Origin: Tildeniella nuda ZEHNDER 1965/U140
Lineage (GTDB): Bacteria; Cyanobacteriota; Cyanobacteriia; Leptolyngbyales; Leptolyngbyaceae
Direction of reading: 5' to 3'
Assembly: GCA_019358895.1 (NCBI GenBank)
Contig: JAHHIG010000004.1
Span: forward strand, 62,001 to 126,000
DNA length: 64,000 bases
The translations under genes were made by a program, and so were the position numbers. The notes under the pieces were generated by a model. It was not told the origin of the DNA. It searched no databases and was given only the letters and a program-made list of their open reading frames with translations. The first letter of the stretch is position 1; each line of letters opens with the position of its first letter. Positions 6,701 to 14,448 of the stretch are shown here, one piece after another.

Positions 6701-9700
6701 TTAGCTTGCCTTCTGCAACTCTGCGAGATACCAACGATCGCTCCCCTCTTCGTCATGTCTGGCAATAATGCCCAACGCTTCCAGGCTTTCGAGACAGGCG
6801 AGAATAATTTGTTTCTGACGAGAGGCACCTTTAAACTGCGCCGCAATTTGCACCACTGTCCATTCGCCACCCTGAGTACGAAGTAAATCGCGCACCGCTG
6901 CCAGTTGGTCTTTGAAAACTTTGGGAAAGGGCTGCTGTTCTACAGGGGCAATAGTGCTTTCCACTTCGACTTCAGCCATCCCTTCGAGCACTTGCTGCGT
7001 CTGCACTTCACCAGGAGCCTGATAGTCTGGACGCAGCCAGCGAATGAACCCATTACGTTCTTCTTCGGCGCGTTCTGCATTTAATGCCACCAGTCGTTCA
7101 AGGATAATTTCATTAATGCCCTCATCCCCAACCCTTCTCCCTTGGGGAGAAGGGAGTCCGGAGTTCCCCTCGCCCACTGGGAGAGGGGCTAGGGGTGAGG
7201 GAGAAAGCAAATCTTCCCACCCATACGCCTCAAACACGGCTGCATCCAGCTCATCATGGATCTGCTTCAGCGTAGAGACCAGTGCCTTGTTGTTAAATGC
7301 CCGATCGCCATCAGTCAGCTCAACCCCAGCGCGGATCTTTTCCAGCAGGTTATACATGGCAGTGATGGTGACATCGGGATGCTGTGCCTGAATGCGCTTA
7401 CGGTGAGCATCGAGCCGATCGCCCAGGTCGCGGATTTTTTGTTTGAGTGCGGGTGTGGGGTCGGGGAAGGGAAAGGGATCGAAGCAAACAGTTTTGTTAT
7501 AGCGAGGTCTATCTTCTAGCCTTCCCCCTGCTGCAAGTGCCCAGGTGACATGAATTTTGCTGGAGAGAACTCCCAGGAAATAAGCGTCGTCGAGGGCGAT
7601 CGCAATCAGCATATTATCTGGAACAACGTCATGGTCTAAAAACACAAACACACGATGCTTTGCTGTTTCTACTGTGACAACGTATCGCTCAAGTGACTGT
7701 AAAGCTGGTCTTAAAGTGGCTCTTGCTTCACCATATATCCACCAGTTGTCACGAAGTGCCTTGCGATTATTGGTGTCTCGCTCAGGTTTAACTCGTTCAT
7801 AAATCCACTGATAAACAGTTGGGTATGACGTTTGTACCTGTGAGATCGACAATCCGAATAAATCGATCGTGTAAAGCCCTCTTGCTCGATCTGTAATATC
7901 TCTTCCATGAAGATAGGGCTTGATTACAGAGTGCAGCGAAGAATTAGCTGCATATCCCAACAGAGAAGCTTCCTGTGGCGTAACTAGAAACCCCGCTCCT
8001 GTCATTTTCATCCCAGGACATGACAGATTTAGATTGGCTTTTAGCTTTACTGAACTACTAACGTCGGCTCCAGCCTGAAGATCGCTAAAGATCTTAGTAA
8101 CTTGATGCAACCTTATATCAACTTGCTCTGCTGAATCTTCTGGTGTCTCTGCTTCAATTTCTCTCACAACTCTTCCAAGTTGTGCCACTCGGACAATATT
8201 CGATGTATCAGCTTGTCCTACTGTCATTGCAATTCTGACGGCTGCACCTTCATCTTCTACCCAGGGATGATCGGCAATGGCAAAGATCAAACGGATAGGG
8301 TCTTTTTGATTTTGATGGAACTCGATTACTTTGCGCTGACGAACCTGATGAATGCTGTTTGTTGTGATGAAGCCAAAGCGAGTAATGTGGTTTGCTCTGG
8401 CTAACTCTGCGGCTTTGTGCCACCAATACATGACGTAATCGACGGTATCGGGGACATCTTTATACACTTTGCGGAGGGTTTCAGCATAGCCATCGCCTAG
8501 TCGTTCACGAATCCAGGCATTGCCAATGAAGGGGGGATTGCTCACGATGTAGACTTGACCCTCATCCCCAACCCTTCTCCCTGATGGAGAAGGGAGTCCG
8601 GCGTTCCCCTCTCTTGTTGGGCGGTAGACTTGACCCTCATCCCCAACCCTTCTCCCTGATGGAGAAGGGAGCCGAGCCACATTCTTGTCCCCCTCGCCCT
8701 CCGGGAGAGGGGCTAGGGGTGAGGGCAAAGACTGCGCGATCGTCTCCAAAACTGCTTCTGTGTTACTCAACACCGCTTCATTCTGAAAGCGCAAAACCGT
8801 AAAGCCATTTGCCTGCATCCATTGGTCGCGATCGCTATCCTGTTGCTGTTGCTGTTGATGAATACCACCATCTAATTCAACGACAAGACGAGCCTCATGG
8901 CAGTAAAAGTCAGCAATAAACTGTCCCAGGTTATGCTGTCTACGGAACTTGGCATTATGAAGACGGCGATCGCGCAAACACTCCCACAGTAACTTCTCTA
9001 CAGGCGTTTGCTGCTGCCTCAACTCTTTTGCTCGTTGCAGTAATGCTTTGGGAATTTGTCTAGTACGCCCCGCCAGCATAGAAAGTCCCTCATCCCCAGC
9101 CCTTCTCCCGCTGGGATAAGGGAGCTTCCGGTTCCCCTCTCCCACCGGGAGAGGGGCTAGGGGTGAGGGCAATCCAGGCAACCACTCAGCGGGGCGCGGA
9201 TTGATATACCGATAAATCGGGATCTGATCACTCGAATCGGGCACCAGTTCTCCCGTCACGGGATGCTTCATCGTCCGTCCACCCCAGCGCGTTCTCAACT
9301 TCCCCGTCTTCGGGTCAACCTCCTCCTCCTTACCGTCATACGCCAGCACCGCATCGCGGCACTCAATGTTGTGGTATTCCCGCAGCACAGGCTCCACTGG
9401 GGGAATGTCGCCAAACCGTCGAAAGTGCCACTGCAAATAGCCAATCCAGATCACCAGATCGGCGATCGCAGCCGCCCGTGGGTTTAGCTCAATGCCCAAA
9501 AACTGCGACGGGTTCACCTGGTCAATATCCAGCCGTAGCTGTGCCTGTCCCGTCACATCTTCCAGTCGACGCAACACCTCTGATTCCAGTTGCTTCATCA
9601 AATCCAGCGTCACATACAAGAAATTGCCTGACCCACACGCCGGATCAAGAATTTTCACCGTGCGTAACTCCGCCAGAAAGCCTTCTAAGGCGGCAACGGC

Positions 9701-11125
9701 TTTCTTCTTCTGGGTGGTGGTTGGCTCTGTATCCACATCGCCCAAAATCTGCTTTACGTCCCCCTGCACCAGATCCCACTGTTCCCGCAATGGCTCCATC
9801 ACCACCGGACGCACTAGCCGTTCCACGTACGATCGGGGCGTATAGTGCGCTCCCAGTTTGCTGCGTTCCTTGGTGTCGAGTGCCCGCTCCAGCAACGTCC
9901 CAAAAATCGCAGGCTCCACGTCCTTCCATTCCCGCTTTGCTGCCGTCAGCAACACCGCAAGCTGATCCGCATTCAACTCAAACGCCGTTGCCTCAGCAAA
10001 CAAGCCCCCGTTAAACTTCAGCAACCTGCCATAAAAGCCAAACGCCGTGCCATCATTCATCGCCTGCCACAGCGCTTCCACCTCCGGCTGAAAGGTCTTG
10101 GGGTTAAGCAACCAGCGCGTCTCCAATGCCTCTGTAAACAAATGCTCTTTCAGCAGTCCCACATCTTCTGCAAACATCGTAAAGATGCAGCGCATGAGAA
10201 AGTGAGCCACTTCCTGCGGTCTGCCCTCGTCCCCTAGCTTTTTGCCCTCATCCCCAGCCCTTCTCCCTGAGGGAGAAGGGAGCCGATTCAGTTCCTCTTT
10301 TCCCTGGTAAGAAGGCACTAGGGGCTGATCCAGTTCCCCTTCTCCCTGGTAAGAAGGCACTAGGGGCTGATCCAGTTCCCCTTCTCCCTGGTAAGAAGGC
10401 ACTGGGGGCTGATCCAGTTCCTCTTTTCCCTGGTAAGAAGGCACTAGGGGCTGATCCAGTTCCCCTTCTCCCTGGGGAGAAGGGGCTAGGGGATGAGGGC
10501 TTCTTTCCAACCGCTTCGATAGCTCCGCCAGATCTGCCGCCACCTCTCGCGTCACCTTCGCCGCTATCTTTTCAGGGTTGCGCGCCTGTGGATCGGTAAA
10601 GATGTCCACCAACAGAGCAAAGATGGCTTCCTTACGCAGATCCGTCAGCGCGATATCTTGACGCGCTCCATAGCCGCCATAATCCCCGTTGAAGCCTGTC
10701 CAAAGCTCAAAGTGATCGCCAATATCGCAGGTCAATAAAAACGGTGGCTTGTTAGATACATTGCGCGTGTAGGCGATCGCCTGCACAAACGCGGCTTCCA
10801 TTGCCTTCAGGTAGGCATTCGTCCCACGTTTCGCTGTCCCCTTACCCGCTTGATCACTGCCCTGCTTTGCCTCAATCAGAAAGTGATCGGCTTTGTAGAA
10901 GTCAATATAGCCCGGTGTCTTCTTACCGCTGGGATGATAGATGGTGATGTGCTTGTCAAAACAGTACGGCACTGCTGCATCGCTGCCATTCACATTGGGG
11001 CGATCGACTCCCAGCGCATCACACAGTTCTCCAAAGAACATCTGATAGTTACCGCGTTCACTGCCGCTAGAGGTTTGCCAGCGGGTAATAAATTGCTCAA
11101 TGCGGGCGACATCGGTTGGAGTCAT
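6701..11125 (-). CDS. MmeI-like (type IIG/IIL) restriction-modification protein with in-frame repeat and DUF559 insertions
   Basis: A 1474-residue single-chain endonuclease/DNA adenine methyltransferase, far longer than the usual 900-1100. Nuclease residues D75-X9-E85-X-K87 match the MmeI pattern. Methyltransferase motif I (DPACGSG, from 494) and motif IV (NPPF, 863-866) are intact; a target-recognition region and C-terminal helical part follow. The extra length is four in-frame insertions: residues 209-303 (palindromic repeat plus 42-bp tandem units), 652-856 (repeats flanking a complete DUF559 nuclease domain, 691-799), and a repeat copy around 1309-1336. No stop interrupts the frame. No separate specificity subunit is needed in this family. 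Whether the enlarged enzyme is active is unknown. Confidence 0.8.
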   Translation of the reverse strand: MTPTDVARIEQFITRWQTSSGSERGNYQMFFGELCDALGVDRPNVNGSDAAVPYCFDKHITIYHPSGKKTPGYIDFYKADHFLIEAKQGSDQAGKGTAKRGTNAYLKAMEAAFVQAIAYTRNVSNKPPFLLTCDIGDHFELWTGFNGDYGGYGARQDIALTDLRKEAIFALLVDIFTDPQARNPEKIAAKVTREVAADLAELSKRLERSPHPLAPSPQGEGELDQPLVPSYQGKEELDQPPVPSYQGEGELDQPLVPSYQGEGELDQPLVPSYQGKEELNRLPSPSGRRAGDEGKKLGDEGRPQEVAHFLMRCIFTMFAEDVGLLKEHLFTEALETRWLLNPKTFQPEVEALWQAMNDGTAFGFYGRLLKFNGGLFAEATAFELNADQLAVLLTAAKREWKDVEPAIFGTLLERALDTKERSKLGAHYTPRSYVERLVRPVVMEPLREQWDLVQGDVKQILGDVDTEPTTTQKKKAVAALEGFLAELRTVKILDPACGSGNFLYVTLDLMKQLESEVLRRLEDVTGQAQLRLDIDQVNPSQFLGIELNPRAAAIADLVIWIGYLQWHFRRFGDIPPVEPVLREYHNIECRDAVLAYDGKEEEVDPKTGKLRTRWGGRTMKHPVTGELVPDSSDQIPIYRYINPRPAEWLPGLPSPLAPLPVGEGNRKLPYPSGRRAGDEGLSMLAGRTRQIPKALLQRAKELRQQQTPVEKLLWECLRDRRLHNAKFRRQHNLGQFIADFYCHEARLVVELDGGIHQQQQQQDSDRDQWMQANGFTVLRFQNEAVLSNTEAVLETIAQSLPSPLAPLPEGEGDKNVARLPSPSGRRVGDEGQVYRPTREGNAGLPSPSGRRVGDEGQVYIVSNPPFIGNAWIRERLGDGYAETLRKVYKDVPDTVDYVMYWWHKAAELARANHITRFGFITTNSIHQVRQRKVIEFHQNQKDPIRLIFAIADHPWVEDEGAAVRIAMTVGQADTSNIVRVAQLGRVVREIEAETPEDSAEQVDIRLHQVTKIFSDLQAGADVSSSVKLKANLNLSCPGMKMTGAGFLVTPQEASLLGYAANSSLHSVIKPYLHGRDITDRARGLYTIDLFGLSISQVQTSYPTVYQWIYERVKPERDTNNRKALRDNWWIYGEARATLRPALQSLERYVVTVETAKHRVFVFLDHDVVPDNMLIAIALDDAYFLGVLSSKIHVTWALAAGGRLEDRPRYNKTVCFDPFPFPDPTPALKQKIRDLGDRLDAHRKRIQAQHPDVTITAMYNLLEKIRAGVELTDGDRAFNNKALVSTLKQIHDELDAAVFEAYGWEDLLSPSPLAPLPVGEGNSGLPSPQGRRVGDEGINEIILERLVALNAERAEEERNGFIRWLRPDYQAPGEVQTQQVLEGMAEVEVESTIAPVEQQPFPKVFKDQLAAVRDLLRTQGGEWTVVQIAAQFKGASRQKQIILACLESLEALGIIARHDEEGSDRWYLAELQKAS
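7118..7201. repeat. Palindromic repeat inside the RM gene (site A)
   Basis: GCCCTCATCCCCAACCC at the left pairs with GGGGCTAGGGGTGAGGG at the right, with GGAGAAGGGAG and TCCCCTCGCCC between. It is read by the RM gene as LSPSPLAPLPVGEG...GRRVGDEG, between the helical EDLL and INEIILERLVALNAE segments. Confidence 0.85.
8549..8671. repeat. 48-bp direct duplication inside the RM gene (site B)
   Basis: The 48 bases at 8549-8596 recur exactly at 8624-8671, 75 bp (25 codons) away. Each copy encodes SPSGRRVGDEGQVY. The copy begins within the host codons for VY just before NPPF, so a piece of host sequence was copied with the repeat, like a target duplication. Confidence 0.85.
8634..8726. repeat. Palindromic repeat inside the RM gene (site C, right flank of the DUF559 cassette)
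   Basis: Starts CCCTCATCCCCAACCC and ends GAGGGGCTAGGGGTGAGGGC, so the ends can pair. Read by the RM gene as LPSPLAPLPEGEG...SPSGRRVGDEG. Confidence 0.85.
9087..9170. repeat. Palindromic repeat inside the RM gene (site D, left flank of the DUF559 cassette)
   Basis: Starts CCCTCATCCCCAGCCC and ends GGGGCTAGGGGTGAGGGC. Read as LPSPLAPLPVGEGNRKLPY followed by PSGRRAGDEG, directly before the DUF559 domain. Confidence 0.85.
10217..10501. repeat. Palindromic repeat expanded by 42-bp tandem units inside the RM gene (site E)
   Basis: Between the ends of a palindromic repeat lie four complete 42-bp units (10285-10326, 10327-10368, 10369-10410, 10411-10452) and a partial fifth. Each encodes the 14 residues ELDQPLVPSYQGEG with small changes. 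Because 42 is divisible by 3 the frame is kept whatever the copy number. The host protein resumes at RPQEVAHFLMRC. Confidence 0.9.
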
Positions 11126-11760
11126 GCAGGGCTTCCAGATTCGGGCAGTGAGGGGACGCGAGATTAAGCGTGGATGAGGCGATCGTCTACCACTTTATCC
11201 GTTCAGTATTCCCACTTATCTCTCCAACCTACAAACTCTGCTCCCGGACGGTCGAGGGTTTTGCCAGTCGATCGCTATGCAGGAGGCGATCGTGCTGAAT
11301 TGAGTGCATCATCTAGCCGAGCTATCCTGCAACCGGGTTGAGTCGTCTCTGCGATCGGACGAGCCAGCTCTGAACTGGGTTGAGTGGTTAAATTACCTGG
11401 ATGAGCAAGTGCAGCGCTCAGTCGAGTGAGCAAAAAGACTGCTCAAGCTGATGCTGAACCTGCTTAAGCAATCTCTGCACTGAGTCGAGTAGTCTTTGAG
11501 CCTGGTCGAGCGATCTTTGCACTGAGTCGAGTTGTCTTTGAGCCTGGTCGAGCCATCTTTGCACTGGGTCGAGTAGTCTTTGAGCCTAGTCGAGCTATCT
11601 CTGAACTGGGTCGAGTAGTTTTTGAACTGGCTCAAGCTACCCCAACAGTCTGAGCCGTGTGGCTCCAGCACTGCTTACCGCTGCGGATCACGCTCCAAGT
11701 ATGGATTCATTCCAGAGAAGGGCGATTGCATTATTCAACCTTGGCATCACCAGTGGACGC
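11126..11760. other. Intergenic region dominated by repeat array B
   Basis: About 635 bp between the RM gene and the TrpD-like gene. The first 160 bp show nothing clear; the rest is the 21-bp-period array. I see no real gene: the longest open frame encodes only monotonous seven-residue repeats. Confidence 0.7.
11290..11640. repeat. 21-bp-period repeat array (B)
   Basis: Tandem units close to TCGAGTAGTCTTTGAGCCTGG, alternating with TCGAGCCATCTTTGCACTGGG (both 21 bp), best between 11460 and 11630. On the minus strand an open frame reads a heptad STRLKDY/STQCKDG repeat. Units resemble those of array A. Confidence 0.85.
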
Positions 11761-12819
11761 TCAATGGGTTAGCTGAAGCGGAGCCGAAACTTGCTGAATG
11801 TCTTGTAGTTTTTGTAGGACTCGTCCTTCCATGAGCAGTTGTCTGGCTTCCTGTATGCCTGCCTCTAGCGAAGGGCGGCTACCACAGCGCCACAGATAGA
11901 AACCGCTGCTCCAAAGTGTAGACTGCATCAACTCGGAGGGTTGACCCTGTAGCACTGTTGTCATGGCTTCAATTAGACTGGGTGTTGCGTCCAGAGGGAC
12001 ATTCTTACCTTCAAAGCCATAGTCGCGCGGGTGCAAGTGCAGGCGCTCAAAACCGCTAGTCGGTGTACCGAAGCCGATGATGGCAGTGCGCTCTCTGGGT
12101 AGATCGCCGCTACCTTCCAGTCCTTTGACGCTGGTAAAGTGATTCACACCACGCTGCGCGATCGCCTCTTGAAACATGAGTTCTGTGGGTGGATGGACAA
12201 AGCCCGCTACCACATGAGCATCACCCTGATAAGGCGACCAGATAAGTTCCATCGTTGCCAGAGGTGGACGTTTACCGATCTGGTCACGATAGGGCACCAA
12301 CCCATGCGCCAGCGGAAAGTGGGACGGCAAGTAGAGAAACCCTAACCCGGTTGCTGCTAAGACATGTTGCACCTGTGTGAGCGATAGTTGACTCCAATCC
12401 ACACCCAAGCCCTGCCAAAAGTGGATCAGTGGTTCACCGTCTTTTGTGGGCATCCGATCGCCGCCATGCATGATGACAGGACAATTTGCCGCTGCCAGAA
12501 TGAGCGCGATCAGAGGACTGAGTGGAGCTGTGCGCGATCGCCCATCGTAGGGTGCTCCCATCACCGTCACTGGCTGAGCAGCGGCGATCGGTTGCAAGCG
12601 TGGACCCAGTGCTTCGTAAGCATCCAGCATCCCTGCCAGCTCAGTGCCAGTCGGTCGCCGAATCCGATGGGCAATCATGAAGGCACCAATTTGAGCCGGG
12701 GTTGCCTCTTGTAGCAACATCATTCGGGTGGCAGCAGCGGCATCTTCACGGGTCAAAGACTCGCTGGTGTGAGTGCCGCTACCGACTTTGCGAAGCAGTT
12801 CTCTAAAGGCATGACTCAT
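11761..12819 (-). CDS. Anthranilate phosphoribosyltransferase-like (TrpD family) protein
   Basis: A 352-residue member of the glycosyltransferase-3/TrpD fold. It has the helical N-terminal domain (LTREDAAAATRMMLLQEATPAQIGAF, RPTGTELAGMLDA) and a C-terminal half with VIMHGGDRMPTKDG and HFTSVKGLEGSGDLP. Canonical TrpD has KHGN and GTGGD motifs; here the first is MHGGD and the second is GAPYDG, so phosphoribosylanthranilate synthesis is doubtful and a regulatory or nucleic-acid-binding role, as in YbiB/TrpD2, is possible. It lies 88 bp downstream of the LysR gene on the same strand. In some cyanobacteria a gene named nirB sits with ntcB; I cannot confirm that this is it. Confidence 0.65.
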   Translation of the reverse strand: MSHAFRELLRKVGSGTHTSESLTREDAAAATRMMLLQEATPAQIGAFMIAHRIRRPTGTELAGMLDAYEALGPRLQPIAAAQPVTVMGAPYDGRSRTAPLSPLIALILAAANCPVIMHGGDRMPTKDGEPLIHFWQGLGVDWSQLSLTQVQHVLAATGLGFLYLPSHFPLAHGLVPYRDQIGKRPPLATMELIWSPYQGDAHVVAGFVHPPTELMFQEAIAQRGVNHFTSVKGLEGSGDLPRERTAIIGFGTPTSGFERLHLHPRDYGFEGKNVPLDATPSLIEAMTTVLQGQPSELMQSTLWSSGFYLWRCGSRPSLEAGIQEARQLLMEGRVLQKLQDIQQVSAPLQLTH

Positions 12820-12907
12820 AATCTTGGCTCAATGAAAGCGATGTAGCACCTCAATTCTGAGCAGAAGTTCAGAGACGCTAACGTCTGTGTGGTTCGCCAG
12901 AATGCCA

Positions 12908-13882
12908 TCATTTGACGCTGGCGATCGACAGCGGCAGCGCAATTTTGGGCGGTAACAAGTCTGACACGAGGTTGCAAAAGTGCTGAATTGGCGGAATTTG
13001 CAGTCGATCGCGCGTGGTTACCAGCACCACCTGACGGGTAAACGGTGGATCCGTGAGAGCATCAGCAATCATGCCATCGCTGTGAGCAACATTGGAACTC
13101 AGCGATCGTACTGCCAGCGTTGGATCAGCATACGCCTCCACCAGAGCCGTCTCTGGCAATAGCGCCACTAGTTCGCCTTGCCGGACTACGCCTCGAAAGG
13201 CATCGGGCGTGTTTAGTTCTAGCACGGCTCGTAACGTCGCTCCGCGTCGTTCAAACTGCTCCTGCACAATCCGCTGCATCCCGTAGCCATCTTTAAACAC
13301 AACCTGTGGATATTTCACCAAGTCGTCCCAACGCACCGCTTCGTGTGCCGCAAGGGGATGGTTTGCTGCAATCAGCACTTTAATCGGCTCATCGTACAGT
13401 ACCTGCACAACCATCTCTGGACTATTCATCAAAAAGCGATTGTGCATGACGATCGCCACATCCACTAACCCGTCTTTCAGCACCTTAAGGGAGCGATCGC
13501 TACCCAAGGCTGTCACACGCAGTTGCACATCAGGATAATCATGGCAAAACCGCTGTAATACGGGCGGCAGGTGATACGCGCAAATCGAGTGAATGGCTGC
13601 CACGCAGAGTTCCGGCTGCTTTCCCGCCAGCAAGTCGTCAAGGTCTTGAACCGCATTCAGCCACTCTTGACAAATCTTTTTAGCACGAGGCAAAAACCGA
13701 TCGCCCGCGATCGTCAGCTTCGCCTGCGTTGTGCGGTGAAACAGCGAGATTTTCAACGCTGCCTCTAGACTCTGAATCTGCCGACTGATTGCCGATTGGG
13801 TCACGCCACAGCGCTGCGCAGCTTGTTGAAAGCTCCCCGTGTCCGCCACTGCTAGAAACGCTTGCAACTGCTCTAAGCGCAT
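12908..13882 (-). CDS. ntcB: LysR-family transcriptional regulator, probable NtcB
   Basis: A 324-residue LysR regulator. The N-terminal winged helix-turn-helix (MRLEQLQAFLAVADTGSFQQ, then CGVTQSAISRQIQSLE) is followed by a substrate-binding domain (about 90-300) with DVAIVMHNRFL and NTPDAFRGVVRQGELVALLP. The overall sequence agrees with my memory of cyanobacterial NtcB, which activates nitrate-assimilation genes when nitrite is present. The promoter supports this: a full NtcA-type promoter lies just upstream, as expected for a nitrogen-controlled regulator. No nir/nrt/nar genes are in the window, so the name rests on sequence resemblance and the promoter. Confidence 0.6.
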   Translation of the reverse strand: MRLEQLQAFLAVADTGSFQQAAQRCGVTQSAISRQIQSLEAALKISLFHRTTQAKLTIAGDRFLPRAKKICQEWLNAVQDLDDLLAGKQPELCVAAIHSICAYHLPPVLQRFCHDYPDVQLRVTALGSDRSLKVLKDGLVDVAIVMHNRFLMNSPEMVVQVLYDEPIKVLIAANHPLAAHEAVRWDDLVKYPQVVFKDGYGMQRIVQEQFERRGATLRAVLELNTPDAFRGVVRQGELVALLPETALVEAYADPTLAVRSLSSNVAHSDGMIADALTDPPFTRQVVLVTTRDRLQIPPIQHFCNLVSDLLPPKIALPLSIASVK

Positions 13883-13924
13883 GAATTAAAAATGTAGTGA
13901 AGATCACAGCAAATACCTGAAGTG

Positions 13925-13966
13925 ACCTTAACGGATTTGCTCCATCAGTTCGGTAGAGATTGATAC
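13925..13966 (-). promoter_or_regulatory. NtcA-activated-type promoter of the LysR (ntcB) gene
   Basis: On the minus strand, GTATCAATCTCTAC (13966-13953) fits GTA-N8-TAC. Exactly 22 bases later comes TAAGGT (13930-13925), fitting TA-N3-T. This is the canonical spacing of NtcA-dependent promoters. The -10 box is about 43 bp before the ATG at 13882. Confidence 0.7.
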
Positions 13967-13982
13967 AGCTAGTACTTGCAAC

Positions 13983-14045
13983 AGGAGCTATCAGCTATCA
14001 GCTAGGAGCTAGGAGCTAGGAGCTAGGAGCTATCAGCTATCAGCT
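13983..14045. repeat. Heptanucleotide tandem repeat AGCTATC/AGCTAGG
   Basis: Eight or nine 7-bp units: AGCTATC x2, AGCTAGG x4, AGCTATC x2. The same heptamer occurs three times at about 823-845. Confidence 0.9.
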
Positions 14046-14111
14046 TTTTTTGACCGTCGATTAGTTAGCGCATTGAGTAGTGCCTAAAAGCCATCTGCCA
14101 TCAATTTATGT

Positions 14112-14370
<259 letters not shown>

Positions 14371-14385
14371 AACCAGCAAAGACTA

Positions 14386-14413
14386 AAAAAGCCCCGCAAG
14401 ACGCAGGGCTAAT
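14386..14413 (-). terminator. Rho-independent terminator of the COP23 gene
   Basis: On the minus strand AGCCCTGCGTCTTGCGGGGCT forms a GC-rich hairpin followed by TTTTTTAG, 36 bp after the stop codon. Confidence 0.8.
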
Positions 14414-14448
14414 CGTTCGTTAGAGTCTTTGAAAATTGGACGTTCAGC

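Larger units (their letters stand above)
8558..9172 (-). mobile_element. Repeat-flanked DUF559 nuclease cassette inserted in frame in the RM gene
   Basis: A 615-bp (205-codon) block lies between host sequence NPRPAEWLPG and QVYIVSNPPF. It starts and ends with palindromic repeats (9087-9170; 8634-8726) and encodes a DUF559 domain (Vsr-like PD-(D/E)xK fold): KLLWECLRDRRLHNAKFRRQ, FIADFYCHEARLVVELDGG and a polyglutamine run after IH. A Met at residue 682 could have been the start of a free-standing DUF559 protein, but no stop ends it here. I infer that the cassette jumped or was copied in whole. DUF559 proteins are small predicted nucleases of unknown role. Confidence 0.7.

Noticed and set aside
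8690-9080. DUF559 as a separate overlapping gene
   Set aside because: It shares the frame of the RM gene with no stop at either end and no clear ribosome-binding site, so it is better described as an inserted domain.
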